A DNA stretch of 15,757 nt from an uncultured Rikenella sp. (GCF_910579375.1 NZ_CAJTUJ010000036.1:1-15757), one strand, 5' to 3'; positions 1-8,127 are shown, counted from the stretch's first letter. The notes: a model not told the origin generated them from the sequence alone. Numbers and translations: made by a program.

Positions 1-11
1 GCGCTCGCCGA

Positions 12-117
12 GAAAACCACAGCCCGACAGATTCACGAAGAATGAGGACTGCGGAGCCTAAGGCGTAGCGTAGCTATCACGAAAGTTCTTTGCGCCGCTT
101 TCTTACAAGAAAGCGGC
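12..117 (-). repeat. Structured dispersed repeat, left copy
   Basis: Read on the minus strand, this block runs in order: a perfect 11-bp inverted repeat at 94-117 (GCCGCTTTCTT, two central bases, then its complement), the string CAAAGAACTTT ending at 82, a weak hairpin around 49-73, and the string GGGCTGTGGTTTTC at 25-12. The same four parts occur in the same order and with nearly the same spacing at 15633-15735 in the opposite orientation. The two copies therefore form a divergent pair pointing out of the window. The palindrome begins 26 bp after the serC stop codon, so it could also act as a 3' transcript end, although no T-run follows it. I see no open reading frame or transposase here. 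The mobile or regulatory nature of the repeat is inferred. Confidence 0.72.
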
Positions 118-143
118 AGTTCCAACCGGCACAAAGAATACAG

Positions 144-1217
144 TTAAATGTACTGTTTTTCGAATTCCTGCATGCAGTCTACCAGTGCCTGGACACTCTC
201 CTTCGGCATCGCATTGTAGAGCGAAGCCCGGAAGCCCCCCACCAGGCGGTGACCCTTGATTCCCACCATCCCGCGTTCTTTGGCGAAATCGAGGAACGCA
301 CTCGGTTCCAAATCCTTGTGCGCGTCGCTGTAAACGAAGCAGACATTCATCAGCGAGCGGTCTTCTACGGCAGCTGTCCCCGTGAACATTGAGTTGCGGT
401 CGATCTCGTTATAGAGAAGCGCCGCTTTCTCTTCGTTCAGTTTCTGGATCGCCGGAACGCCGCCGATCGACTTGAGCCACTTCAACGTTTCGCGCACCAC
501 GTAGATCGGGAACACCGGCGGCGTGTTGAACATCGATCCACCCTCCACATGCGTGCGGTAGTCCAGCATGGTCGGAATCGGTCGCGAAACCTTGCCCAAT
601 ATGTCGTTGCGGACGATAACGAAAGTCACCCCCGCCGGCCCGAGATTCTTCTGTGCCCCGCCGTAGATCAGGCCGTATTTCGACACGTCCACCGGCCGCG
701 AAAGAATGTCCGACGACATATCCGCCACGAGTGTCACCGGCGAGTCGATGTCGGTCTTGTACTCCGTCCCGAAGATCGTGTTGTTGGTCGTGATGTGCAG
801 GTAGTCCAGATCCGTCGGAATCGTGTATCCTTTCGGAATGTACGAGAAGTTCTTGTCTTCCGACGAAGCCACCGTTTCGACCTCGCCGAACAGTTTGGCC
901 TCTTTCAGCGCCTTTTTGGCCCACACCCCGGTATTGATATACCCGGCTCTCTTTTCCAGCAGGTTGAACGGCACCATGCAGAACTGCATGCTCGCCCCGC
1001 CGCCCAGGAAGAGGACGCTGTACCCCTCCGGAATGTGCAGCAGCTCTTTGAACAGTGCCACCGCTTCGTCCAGTACCTCTTCGAAATCTTTCGTGCGGTG
1101 CGAGATTTCGAGCACCGACAGACCGATGCCATTGAGGTCCAATACGGCTTTGGCTGCGTTTTCGACCGCTACGCGGGGCAGGATCGAAGGCCCGGCGGAA
1201 AAGTTGTGTTTCTTCAT
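144..1217 (-). CDS. serC: Phosphoserine aminotransferase SerC
   Basis: SerC is the PLP-dependent class V aminotransferase that interconverts 3-phosphohydroxypyruvate and phosphoserine with glutamate. It is the second step of serine synthesis; in some bacteria it also serves PLP synthesis. The 357-aa product opens with MKKHNFSAGPSILP, the family's typical N-terminus, and carries the Schiff-base lysine in GGAQKNLGPAG (K190). A late GHRLVGGFRASLYNA segment matches the substrate-binding C-terminal part. The frame stays open upstream to about 1322, but the only start there is TTG and the extra 35 residues look like untranslated leader. The ATG at 1217 is therefore chosen, and the resulting length is normal for the family. 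The gene diverges from yicC. Its 3' end faces the left repeat, and serA, a frequent partner, is not in view. Confidence 0.96.
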   Translation of the reverse strand: MKKHNFSAGPSILPRVAVENAAKAVLDLNGIGLSVLEISHRTKDFEEVLDEAVALFKELLHIPEGYSVLFLGGGASMQFCMVPFNLLEKRAGYINTGVWAKKALKEAKLFGEVETVASSEDKNFSYIPKGYTIPTDLDYLHITTNNTIFGTEYKTDIDSPVTLVADMSSDILSRPVDVSKYGLIYGGAQKNLGPAGVTFVIVRNDILGKVSRPIPTMLDYRTHVEGGSMFNTPPVFPIYVVRETLKWLKSIGGVPAIQKLNEEKAALLYNEIDRNSMFTGTAAVEDRSLMNVCFVYSDAHKDLEPSAFLDFAKERGMVGIKGHRLVGGFRASLYNAMPKESVQALVDCMQEFEKQYI

Positions 1218-1386
1218 ATCGAGTTTGTATTTCTTAAGATGTACGCCTGTTCGGGTGGCCGGAAGTCCGGCGGATAGAAAGCCCAAATATCGGAAAATAT
1301 TATCCAATCGTGAAATTTTCAAGGGGATTTTGTTCCGGGGCGAGGCGCGGGAGCTGAGGCCCGAGGGAAAAATGAGAAATTCGCGT

Positions 1387-1394
1387 TATATTTG
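1387..1394 (+). promoter_or_regulatory. Bacteroidetes -7 promoter box for yicC-gmk-nadD
   Basis: TATATTTG matches the Bacteroidetes -7 consensus TAnnTTTG exactly and ends 24 bp before the yicC ATG at 1419. No convincing TTTG -33 element lies 19-21 bp upstream. The call rests on the -7 box and its position in the serC/yicC divergent spacer. Confidence 0.55.
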
Positions 1395-1418
1395 CTCGGT
1401 ATAAATCAGTGAATCGTT

Positions 1419-2300
1419 ATGGTAAAGTCGATGACCGGCTACGGTCGTGCCGAACGGCACACGAAGCAGCGCAAAATAATCGTTGAAATCAAGAGTCTGA
1501 ACAGCAAACAGTTGGATATGTCGGTGCGGATTCCGACCCTGTATCGGGAGAAGGAGTACGACATTCGCAATACGGTGGGTAAGGCGTTGGGGCGGGGAAA
1601 GGTAGACCTCTGCGTCTCGTTCGAGAACCTCGGAGGGGCCAAGACCGGGTGCGGCGGGACGATCAATGCGGCGTTGTTCAAATCCTACTATGAGCAGCTC
1701 GTGCGACTGCGGAGCGAGGTGGGCGATACGAACGGCAACGAACCGCTGATGACGGCGGTGTTGCGGCTGCCGGAGGTGATGCAGACCGAGATGGTGAGGG
1801 TCGATCCGGAGGAGTGGACGGCATTGGCCGAAGCGGTGAACGAGGCGGTGGAGAACCTGAACCGGTTCCGGGAGCAGGAGGGTGAGGTGCTTATCGCAGA
1901 CCTCCTGAAACGGATCGATACGATCGAGGAGCTGGCGGCCCAGATCGTGCCGCTGGAGGGAGAGCGGATCGAGACGGTGCGGGCGCGGTTGAGGGACAAT
2001 CTGGAGGCGTTGCAGGTGAAGGTAGACCATAACCGGTTCGAGCAGGAGATCATCTACTACCTCGAAAAGTTCGATATCACGGAGGAGAAGGTGCGGCTCA
2101 AGCAGCATTGCGACTATTTCCGGACGGTGGCCCGGGAGTCGGAGGGGGTGGGACGCAAGTTGGGTTTCATCGCGCAGGAGATCGGACGCGAGATCAATAC
2201 GACGGGCTCCAAGGCGAACCATGCGGGGATTCAAAAGCTGGTGGTGCGGATGAAGGACGAGTTGGAAAAGATCAAGGAACAGTTACTCAACCTCTTGTAA
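1419..2300 (+). CDS. yicC: YicC family endoribonuclease
   Basis: The 293-aa product starts MVKSMTGYGRAE, the signature N-terminus of YicC proteins (YicC-like N-terminal domain, roughly residues 2-155). It ends with a DUF1732-type domain containing VGRKLGFIAQEIGREINTTG and a terminal helix that closes KIKEQLLNLL. From established knowledge, YicC proteins are metal-dependent endoribonucleases; the E. coli member takes part in small-RNA turnover. The substrate in Bacteroidetes is not known to me. The protein looks cytosolic, with no signal peptide or membrane segment. It is the first gene of a tight operon with gmk (15-bp gap) and nadD, an arrangement I recall as common in Bacteroidales. The ATG at 1419 places the MTGYGRA motif at residue 5, as expected for the family. 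Confidence 0.92.
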   Translation: MVKSMTGYGRAERHTKQRKIIVEIKSLNSKQLDMSVRIPTLYREKEYDIRNTVGKALGRGKVDLCVSFENLGGAKTGCGGTINAALFKSYYEQLVRLRSEVGDTNGNEPLMTAVLRLPEVMQTEMVRVDPEEWTALAEAVNEAVENLNRFREQEGEVLIADLLKRIDTIEELAAQIVPLEGERIETVRARLRDNLEALQVKVDHNRFEQEIIYYLEKFDITEEKVRLKQHCDYFRTVARESEGVGRKLGFIAQEIGREINTTGSKANHAGIQKLVVRMKDELEKIKEQLLNLL

Positions 2301-2315
2301 AAAACGTTTCGAGCT

Positions 2316-2882
2316 ATGGGCAAAGTCTTGATATTCTCGGCGCCGTCGGGATCGGGTAAAACGACGATCGTTCGGCACCTGTTGGAGCGCTTTCCGGAGC
2401 TGGAGTTTTCGATTTCGGCCACGTCGCGGGCGCCGCGGGGAGCGGAACGCGACGGGGTGGACTACTACTTTTTGGACGACGCGGAGTTTCGGGCGCGAGT
2501 GGAACAGGGCGAGTTCGTGGAGTGGGAGGAGGTCTATGCCGGGACGTGCTACGGGACGTTGAGGGCCGAAATCGACCGGATTTGGGATCGGGAGCATGTG
2601 GTGGTCTTCGATGTCGATGTCGTGGGGGCATTGAATATCAAAAAGTTGTTCGGCGATCAGGCTTTGTCGATCTTCATCATGCCGCCGTCGGTGGAGGTGT
2701 TGCGGGCCCGGTTGGAGGGGCGCGGCACCGACTCGCCGGAAGCGATCGAACGGCGGCTGGCCAAGGCGGAACAGGAGATCGCCTATGCGTCGAAATTCGA
2801 CCGGGTGATTGTCAATGACGACCTGGAGACGGCTTATGCGGAGGCGCGGCGGGTGGTCGGCGATTTTCTGGCCGGGCGATGA
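2316..2882 (+). CDS. gmk: Guanylate kinase
   Basis: This cytosolic enzyme phosphorylates GMP (and dGMP) to GDP with ATP, an essential step of purine nucleotide metabolism. The 188-aa length is typical. The P-loop is APSGSGKTT (residues 9-17). The GMP-binding region follows as SATSRAPRGAERDGVDYYFL and the FVEWEEVYAGTCYGT segment. The usual R-x-x-x-R/K-rich lid is seen around RLEGRGTDSPEAIERRL. The ATG at 2316 follows yicC by 15 bp. The stop codon overlaps the start of nadD in an ATGA junction (2879-2882), so the two are probably translationally coupled. Nothing is missing from the active-site motifs. Confidence 0.97.
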   Translation: MGKVLIFSAPSGSGKTTIVRHLLERFPELEFSISATSRAPRGAERDGVDYYFLDDAEFRARVEQGEFVEWEEVYAGTCYGTLRAEIDRIWDREHVVVFDVDVVGALNIKKLFGDQALSIFIMPPSVEVLRARLEGRGTDSPEAIERRLAKAEQEIAYASKFDRVIVNDDLETAYAEARRVVGDFLAGR

Positions 2883-3643
2883 GGCGGAGCGGAGAGAGAC
2901 GAATCGCGCTCCTGATGGGGTCGTTCAATCCGGTGCACGGCGGGCATCTGGCGGTGGCGCGGTATGTGTTGGAGCGAGAGCTGGCGGAGGAGGTGTGGAT
3001 GGTGGTGTCGCCGCAAAATCCGTTGAAAAGTCCGGAGGAGCTGGCTCCTTTTGAGGATCGGCTGGAGATGGTGCGGTTGGCTTTGGAGGAGATCGGCGAG
3101 GCGCGGCTCCGGGTTTGCGATGTCGAACGCGATCTGCCCTACCCTTCTTACACGATTCACACGATCGAGTATCTGCAACGTCTCTATCCGGATGCGGTAT
3201 TTACGATTCTGGCGGGCAGCGACATTGCCGCCCAGTTGCCGCGGTGGCATCGGTCGGAGGAGTTGCAGCGGCGGGTGCGTTTTCTGTTCTATCCGCGAGG
3301 CGGCGGCGTGGCTTCGCCGGAGATGGCGCAGGCGCCGGGATTCGAGATCGACTCGACGTCGATTCGGCGGACGTTGGCCTCAGGCGGAGATTTGGCGGAG
3401 GATGCGGTGCCGGAGGCGGTGCAGGCTTATATCCGTGAACGGGGATTGTACGGGGCGGCCGGAGGAGCGGATTTCTATTTCGAACGGGGACGATCGTATT
3501 ATCGACAGAATGATTTCGGTCGGGCGCTCAACGATTTCAACCGGGCGCTGGAGTTGGAGCCGGGGCATACGGCGGCGCGGGAGATGCGCGATATGACGGA
3601 GGCGATTTTCAACTTCCGGAATTTCGACCTCTATAATCCGTGA
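2879..3643 (+). CDS. nadD: NadD nicotinate-nucleotide adenylyltransferase with C-terminal TPR unit
   Basis: NadD adenylates nicotinate mononucleotide to deamido-NAD in NAD biosynthesis. The catalytic domain fills residues 8-192: GSFNPVHGGH (H20-x-x-H23, the HxGH nucleotidyltransferase motif), the LAGSDIAAQLPRW segment, and S159-T-S-I-R163, the second nucleotide-binding signature. The domain closes with YIRERGLYG (184-192), where ordinary NadD proteins of about 190-200 aa stop. This protein is 254 aa long. After a short AAGGA linker it carries one textbook tetratricopeptide unit (residues 198-231: G204, Y207, A216, F220, A223, P228 in consensus spacing) and a tail ending FRNFDLYNP. The frame is continuous through the junction. 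The gene overlaps gmk by 4 bp (ATGA) and is last in its operon, followed by a strong terminator. The role of the TPR, probably protein contact or oligomerisation, is inferred. Confidence 0.93.
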   Translation: MRRSGERRIALLMGSFNPVHGGHLAVARYVLERELAEEVWMVVSPQNPLKSPEELAPFEDRLEMVRLALEEIGEARLRVCDVERDLPYPSYTIHTIEYLQRLYPDAVFTILAGSDIAAQLPRWHRSEELQRRVRFLFYPRGGGVASPEMAQAPGFEIDSTSIRRTLASGGDLAEDAVPEAVQAYIRERGLYGAAGGADFYFERGRSYYRQNDFGRALNDFNRALELEPGHTAAREMRDMTEAIFNFRNFDLYNP

Positions 3644-3666
3644 GGAATATTTTTGCTATAAAGCGG

Positions 3667-3708
3667 CGCGGGGACATTTCATGAATGAAATGTCCCCGCG
3701 GTTTTTTA
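3667..3708 (+). terminator. Intrinsic terminator between nadD and the lipocalin gene
   Basis: A perfect 16-bp inverted repeat (3667-3682 with 3685-3700, two central bases) with a GC-rich base is followed by a single G and six T residues. It lies 23 bp after the nadD stop. The T-run overlaps the stop codon of the convergent lipocalin gene. On the minus strand the stem is followed by a weaker T-containing stretch (CCGCTTTATAG), so it may terminate both transcripts. Confidence 0.9.
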
Positions 3709-4185
3709 GTACGGTGTCCGGTCGTTCTGTTCGGTGAAATGGAGTTTCGAGGTGTCGAAACCGCGTTGTCGGGCCACATCGAGCAGCTGTTGCGTCGTTT
3801 CTTGCGACAGTTGCGGCTGTCGTGACAGAATCCACAAGGTCTTGTGCCGCTTACCCGCCACCAGAGCGTACTGGTAGTCCGGATCCAAGGCCAGAATGTA
3901 GTACGGTGCGTAGAAAGGCCCGAAGAAGGAGACTTTCAGAAAGCCCGGACGGACGGGGTCTTTCGGCGCTCCTAATTTCGCCTTGCCCTCTGCGGTGACT
4001 GTCGGGCCGTCGGGCGAACCGCGCCGACCGGTGTTCACGATTCGTATCTTGCCGTCCGACCGCAAACTGTATTCGGCGGTGACGGCATACATATCACGTT
4101 CGAACCGGTAGTCGAACCGGGCGATTTCGTACCATTTTCCTAAATAACGCCTCGGATCGAAGCCGGTAATCGTTTCGTATTCCAT
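3706..4185 (-). CDS. Lipocalin family protein (Blc-like), no signal peptide
   Basis: A 159-aa single-domain lipocalin. The diagnostic G-x-W motif is in YLGKWYEIARFD (G16, W18), followed by FERD and a run of beta strands, with the KVSFFGPFYAPYYIL and LWILSRQPQLS segments seen in Blc-type bacterial lipocalins. The family binds lipids or other hydrophobic ligands. E. coli Blc is an outer-membrane lipoprotein. Here the N-terminus MEYETITGFD has no hydrophobic segment and no lipobox cysteine, and I found no upstream ATG adding one, so the sequence argues for a cytosolic location. The gene follows the aminopeptidase gene by 56 bp on the same strand, with no clear promoter between them, so it may be the last gene of the long minus-strand operon. 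The ligand cannot be read from sequence. Confidence 0.88.
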   Translation of the reverse strand: MEYETITGFDPRRYLGKWYEIARFDYRFERDMYAVTAEYSLRSDGKIRIVNTGRRGSPDGPTVTAEGKAKLGAPKDPVRPGFLKVSFFGPFYAPYYILALDPDYQYALVAGKRHKTLWILSRQPQLSQETTQQLLDVARQRGFDTSKLHFTEQNDRTPY

Positions 4186-4241
4186 TGTTCGATAGTTTAT
4201 TAAGGGTTTGTACCGAACGTCGGAAACATCAAGAAGCGTGC

Positions 4242-6023
4242 CTAAATCGGGCGGGTCTTCTCCGCCAACCAGGCGCGCTCCTCGGGCGTCAGCCGGGGTG
4301 AGAGTCGTTCATACACCGCGGCATGATACCGGTTCAGCCAGTCGCGCTGATCGGCGTCCAACGTCCCGATTTCGACAGCCCGCAGCGAGATGGGGCACAA
4401 GGTCAGCGGTTCGAACCGCAGAAAACCGGTCGGACACCCCTCTTCCGTCACCAGCGTCAGGTTTTCGATTCGTATCCCGTGCCTCCCCGTGAGGTATAAT
4501 CCCGGTTCGCAGCTCTGTACCATGCCCGGTTGCAAGGTCACTGGATTTTCGTTCATCCGGATCGACTGAGGCCCCTCGTGTACGCACAGGCAGTGCCCTA
4601 CCCCATGCCCAGTCCCGTGCAGGTAGTTCAGCCCGGCTTGCCATAGGTGACGACGTGCCAACACGTCCAATTGAGTGCCTCGTGTCCCGGTCGGAAACTG
4701 AGCGGCGCTCAGATCGATCATCCCCCGTAAAACGGCAGTATAATCCCTCCGCTGCTCCTCTGTGGGCGTGCCGAAATGGTAGGTGCGCGTGATGTCGGTC
4801 GTTCCGAATGGGTACTGCCCGCCGCTGTCGATCAGTAGAAAACTGTCGGTGCCGATCGCCCGGTCGCTCTCCTCGGAGACGGCATAGTGTACGATCGCCC
4901 CGTGCGAACCATATCCGGCAATGGTTTCGAAACTTTCGCCGCGGAAATCGGGATCGGCTGTCCGAAAAGCGTGCAACCGGTCGGTGATCTCCCGTTCAGT
5001 AGGCCGTCCGCCCGCTTCGACCGTCTGTTCGAGCCACCGTTCGAACCGCACCAATGCCGCTCCGTCCACCTCCATGGCTCGTCGGAATCCGTCGATTTCG
5101 ATCGGGTTTTTGACGGCTTTCAGCAGGGCGATCGAACTGTAAGGCGTTGTCTCCTCTTCGATTCGAGCTCTGGCAGCTTCCAAAGCGGCGTAATGAAACT
5201 GATCCAGCCCCTCCGGATGTACCACAACCGGTCGATTCGCCAGCGTAGCGAGGTAGGCGTCGAAAGCCTCGTAAGCCCGTACTTCCACCCCCTCGGCAGC
5301 CAATTGTTCCCGTTCCTGCGGGCCGAATCGTTCCGGTGCGGTGAAGAGCAGCGCGCGTTCCGGTTCGACCGCCAGATAGCTGATGACGAGCGGATTGTAT
5401 TCGATATCTGTACCCCTGATATTCAGCGTCCAGGCGATTTCGTCCAGCACGGCGACTATCCGTACCGCCTCTTCTGGCTTTCCGCCGCCCAATGCCCGGA
5501 TGCGTTGCAGTTTCGAGCGGGTCGATTCGCCGCTGTATCGTTCCTCTACAATCGTGGCCGGTTCGGCCGGAATGTCCGGTCTTCCGTCCCAAATCGTGTC
5601 GAACGGATCGGAACAGCCGACCAAGGTCATCCCCCTCTCCGCCGCCTCGTCCGCCAGCCGCAGGAAAGCTCGGTGGCTGAACAAACGACTGTCAATGCCG
5701 ATTCGTCGCACATCGGACTGTGCGGCCAGCCACTCCATCATCTCCGGCGTCCCGACCAGCCCCATGCGCTGGAGTTCAATGCCGTTGCCGTCAAGCTGTG
5801 CCTCGGCTTGCAGAAAGTAGCGCGAGTCGGTCCACAAAGCGGCCTGTGTCCGTGTCACGACCACCGTTCCCGCCGATCCGTCGAACCCGCTGATCCACGC
5901 TCGACAAGCCCAGCGCGAAGCGACGTATTCGCTGAAATGAGGGTCGTTCGACGGCACGATAAAGGCTTCGACCCCCTCCGCTGCCATCCACTCCCGCAGT
6001 TTTTCCAGACGACTCCGAATCAT
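4242..6023 (-). CDS. Xaa-Pro aminopeptidase (aminopeptidase P, M24B)
   Basis: A metallopeptidase that removes the N-terminal residue from peptides with proline at position 2. The 593-aa product is the long form, with two creatinase-like N-terminal domains (about residues 1-300), a pita-bread catalytic domain and a C-terminal extension. All five metal ligands are visible: D399 and D410 (LLIDSGGQ...GTTDITR), H473 (GTGHGVGH), E506 (SCEPGLY) and E520 (GIRIENLTLV). There is no signal peptide, so it is probably cytosolic. The start is the ATG at 6023, giving MIRSRLEKLREW. A TTG 15 bp upstream would add five residues and overlap the preceding gene, which is less likely. It begins 4 bp after the S46 peptidase stop. 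The pairing suggests stepwise breakdown of peptides, including the proline-containing ones that most aminopeptidases resist. Confidence 0.94.
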   Translation of the reverse strand: MIRSRLEKLREWMAAEGVEAFIVPSNDPHFSEYVASRWACRAWISGFDGSAGTVVVTRTQAALWTDSRYFLQAEAQLDGNGIELQRMGLVGTPEMMEWLAAQSDVRRIGIDSRLFSHRAFLRLADEAAERGMTLVGCSDPFDTIWDGRPDIPAEPATIVEERYSGESTRSKLQRIRALGGGKPEEAVRIVAVLDEIAWTLNIRGTDIEYNPLVISYLAVEPERALLFTAPERFGPQEREQLAAEGVEVRAYEAFDAYLATLANRPVVVHPEGLDQFHYAALEAARARIEEETTPYSSIALLKAVKNPIEIDGFRRAMEVDGAALVRFERWLEQTVEAGGRPTEREITDRLHAFRTADPDFRGESFETIAGYGSHGAIVHYAVSEESDRAIGTDSFLLIDSGGQYPFGTTDITRTYHFGTPTEEQRRDYTAVLRGMIDLSAAQFPTGTRGTQLDVLARRHLWQAGLNYLHGTGHGVGHCLCVHEGPQSIRMNENPVTLQPGMVQSCEPGLYLTGRHGIRIENLTLVTEEGCPTGFLRFEPLTLCPISLRAVEIGTLDADQRDWLNRYHAAVYERLSPRLTPEERAWLAEKTRPI

Positions 6024-6027
6024 GTCT

Positions 6028-8127
6028 CTATTTCGCAAATTTCATTTCGTCCAATAGATAGCCCGCGCCGCCGACCCGGTCGATCAGGAACAAGGCGTAG
6101 CGGATGTCCAGCGCGATATTGCGGCACACGACCGGATCGTACTCCAGGTCGGACATCGTCCCCTCCCAGCAGCGGTCGAAGTTCACGCCGATCAACTCGC
6201 CCCGGGCGTTCAGCACCGGGCTGCCCGAGTTGCCGCCCGTGGTGTGGTTCGTGGCGATGAAAGCCACCGGCACCGTCCCGTTCACCGCCCAACGGCCATA
6301 GTCTTTCGCCTCGTACAATTGCCGCAGCCGGGCCGGTACGTCGTAGTCGTAGATCTCCGGATTGTCCTTCTCCATTACCCCGTCGAGGGTCGAGAAGGGT
6401 TCGTAGCAGACCGCGTCCGCCGGCCGGTAGCCGTCCAACTTGCCGTAGGCGATGCGCAAGGTCGAGTTGGCGTCCGGATAGAACGCGTGTTCGCCCCGCC
6501 GCATCTCCATCATGCCCCGCATATAGGTGCGGTATTCGCGGTCGATCTGTTTGTTCAGCGCCGCATAAGTCGGTTCTATCCGGTTTTTGTAGACCTCCGT
6601 GAAAGTCCGATAAGCTCCCACAGCGGTGTCGTTGTCGATAACATTGTGCATGGCAGTCGTATCTTCCGAGGCCAGCAGGCTGTTCACCCGGGATGAATCG
6701 GTAAAGAGGCTGGCGGCGAAAATCGCTGCTATATCTGTGGTTGCTCCGGTCGGCCGGAATCGTTCCGGAACGTTGCGGAGGTATTCGCTCATCAGCACCC
6801 CCGCCGTCTCCCGGTCGATAGCCGCGGAGTAGTCTTTGAAAAAGAGGTCGGCATCGTTCTGCAATCTGGCGAGTGTTTTCGGGGTCAAATCCTTGGCGTC
6901 GGCGAACTTTCCGGCGAACTTGAGCAGCTCGATGGCCAGAACGGCCTCCGCATGGTAGTCCCGCGCAAAGGCATACGGCTCCAGCGAGTCGTACAGCGCC
7001 GCCAGCCTCTGCGTGGTGCCCGCATATTCCGGCTTATCGGCCGCCCAGACTTCGAATTTCGCTTCGAAGTCGCGTTTCTTATCGACCGTTCCCAAACGCT
7101 GCAATCCTTTCATCTCGCCCTGCCACTTTTTCCAGGCGTTCGACACGCTGGCGTTTTTCGCCGCATACTGGATCCGGACTTTCGGATCGGCCGCCTGCGC
7201 CCGGTTCATGATGTTCAGCCGCAGCGTCCGCAGGTTCACTTTGTGCGGGTCGCTCTTCTCTTCGATGTAGCGCACGGCCTCGGAGTGCAGGTACTGGTAA
7301 GTCCGTCCCGGGAAGCCGTAGACGAAGGTGAAATCGCCGGGACGCATCCCGCGCAGCGAGATGGTGAACGATTTTTTCGGCACGTAAGGTACATTCTCCG
7401 GCGAATATTTTGCAGGTTTGTTGTCCCGCCCCGCATAGACGCGGAAGATGGAGAAATCCCCCGTGTGCCGCGGCCACATCCAGTTGTCGGTATCGCCTCC
7501 GAACTTGCCCACCGCCGACGGCGGAGCGAAAACCAACCGCACGTCTTCGAACACTTCGTAGACGAAGAGAAAATATTGATTCCCATAATACAACGCCTCG
7601 ACCGAAGCTTTGTAGTGATTCCCTTCGGTAGCCGCCCGGACGACGGCTTCTTTGTTGGCGTCAATTCTCTTTTGCCGTTCCGCTTCGCTCATCTCTGGGG
7701 TAACGCCGGCGAGAATCCGGTCGGTCACGTCGCTCATCTCGACCAGAAAGCTCACGACGAGGCCCGGATTGGGCAACTCTTCGCTGCGGTTCATGGCGGC
7801 GAAACCGTGGGTCAGGTAGTCGTGTTCCACGGAGCTGTGCTGCTGAATCTGTCCGTACCCGCAATGGTGGTTGGTGATCAGGAGCCCCTGATCGGAGATC
7901 AGTTCGCCGGTGCAGCCGCTGCCGAACCGCACGATGGCGTCTTTCAGGCTGACCCGGTTCACGGCATACAAGTCCTGTGCCTTGAGCCGGAATCCCTTGG
8001 CGCGCATATCTTTGATGCGCCCCTGTTCGATCAGGCTCGGTAGCCACATCCCCTCGTCGGCCCGCACCGCAGGGCGGCCGAACAGCAGGAGGCCGCAGGT
8101 CAGAGCGAATAGAGTCGATTTTTTCAT
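6028..8127 (-). CDS. S46 dipeptidyl-peptidase, DPP11-like (Asp/Glu-specific)
   Basis: A 699-aa secreted serine exopeptidase of family S46, which releases dipeptides from peptide N-termini. A signal peptide fills residues 1-23 (MKKSTLFALTCGLLLFG, likely cut after VRA). Catalytic residues are H88 in LITNHHCGYG, an Asp within GGDTDNW (residues 210-216) and S634 in TGGNSGSPV. The position 18 residues after the catalytic serine is R652 (NFDRCWEG). From established knowledge this position is Arg in DPP11, which prefers Asp or Glu at P1, and Gly in DPP7, which prefers hydrophobic residues. The DPP11 assignment follows from that. The protein probably acts in the periplasm or at the cell surface. Its ATG overlaps the maf stop (ATGA at 8124-8127), and the aminopeptidase P gene starts 4 bp after its stop. 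Confidence 0.94.
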   Translation of the reverse strand: MKKSTLFALTCGLLLFGRPAVRADEGMWLPSLIEQGRIKDMRAKGFRLKAQDLYAVNRVSLKDAIVRFGSGCTGELISDQGLLITNHHCGYGQIQQHSSVEHDYLTHGFAAMNRSEELPNPGLVVSFLVEMSDVTDRILAGVTPEMSEAERQKRIDANKEAVVRAATEGNHYKASVEALYYGNQYFLFVYEVFEDVRLVFAPPSAVGKFGGDTDNWMWPRHTGDFSIFRVYAGRDNKPAKYSPENVPYVPKKSFTISLRGMRPGDFTFVYGFPGRTYQYLHSEAVRYIEEKSDPHKVNLRTLRLNIMNRAQAADPKVRIQYAAKNASVSNAWKKWQGEMKGLQRLGTVDKKRDFEAKFEVWAADKPEYAGTTQRLAALYDSLEPYAFARDYHAEAVLAIELLKFAGKFADAKDLTPKTLARLQNDADLFFKDYSAAIDRETAGVLMSEYLRNVPERFRPTGATTDIAAIFAASLFTDSSRVNSLLASEDTTAMHNVIDNDTAVGAYRTFTEVYKNRIEPTYAALNKQIDREYRTYMRGMMEMRRGEHAFYPDANSTLRIAYGKLDGYRPADAVCYEPFSTLDGVMEKDNPEIYDYDVPARLRQLYEAKDYGRWAVNGTVPVAFIATNHTTGGNSGSPVLNARGELIGVNFDRCWEGTMSDLEYDPVVCRNIALDIRYALFLIDRVGGAGYLLDEMKFAK

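Noticed and set aside
1284..1291. A possible -7 box for serC on the minus strand (GATATTTG)
   Set aside because: The first T of TAnnTTTG is missing, no -33 element is properly spaced, and such partial matches are frequent by chance.
6952..8043. A 363-codon plus-strand open frame opposite the S46 peptidase gene, and other long antisense frames (for example 4887-6260 plus, 13426-14580 minus, 1386-2234 minus)
   Set aside because: They lie wholly opposite or across clear family genes with complete motifs, are rich in Arg, Pro and His as expected for mirror frames in GC-rich DNA, and show no recognisable domain.
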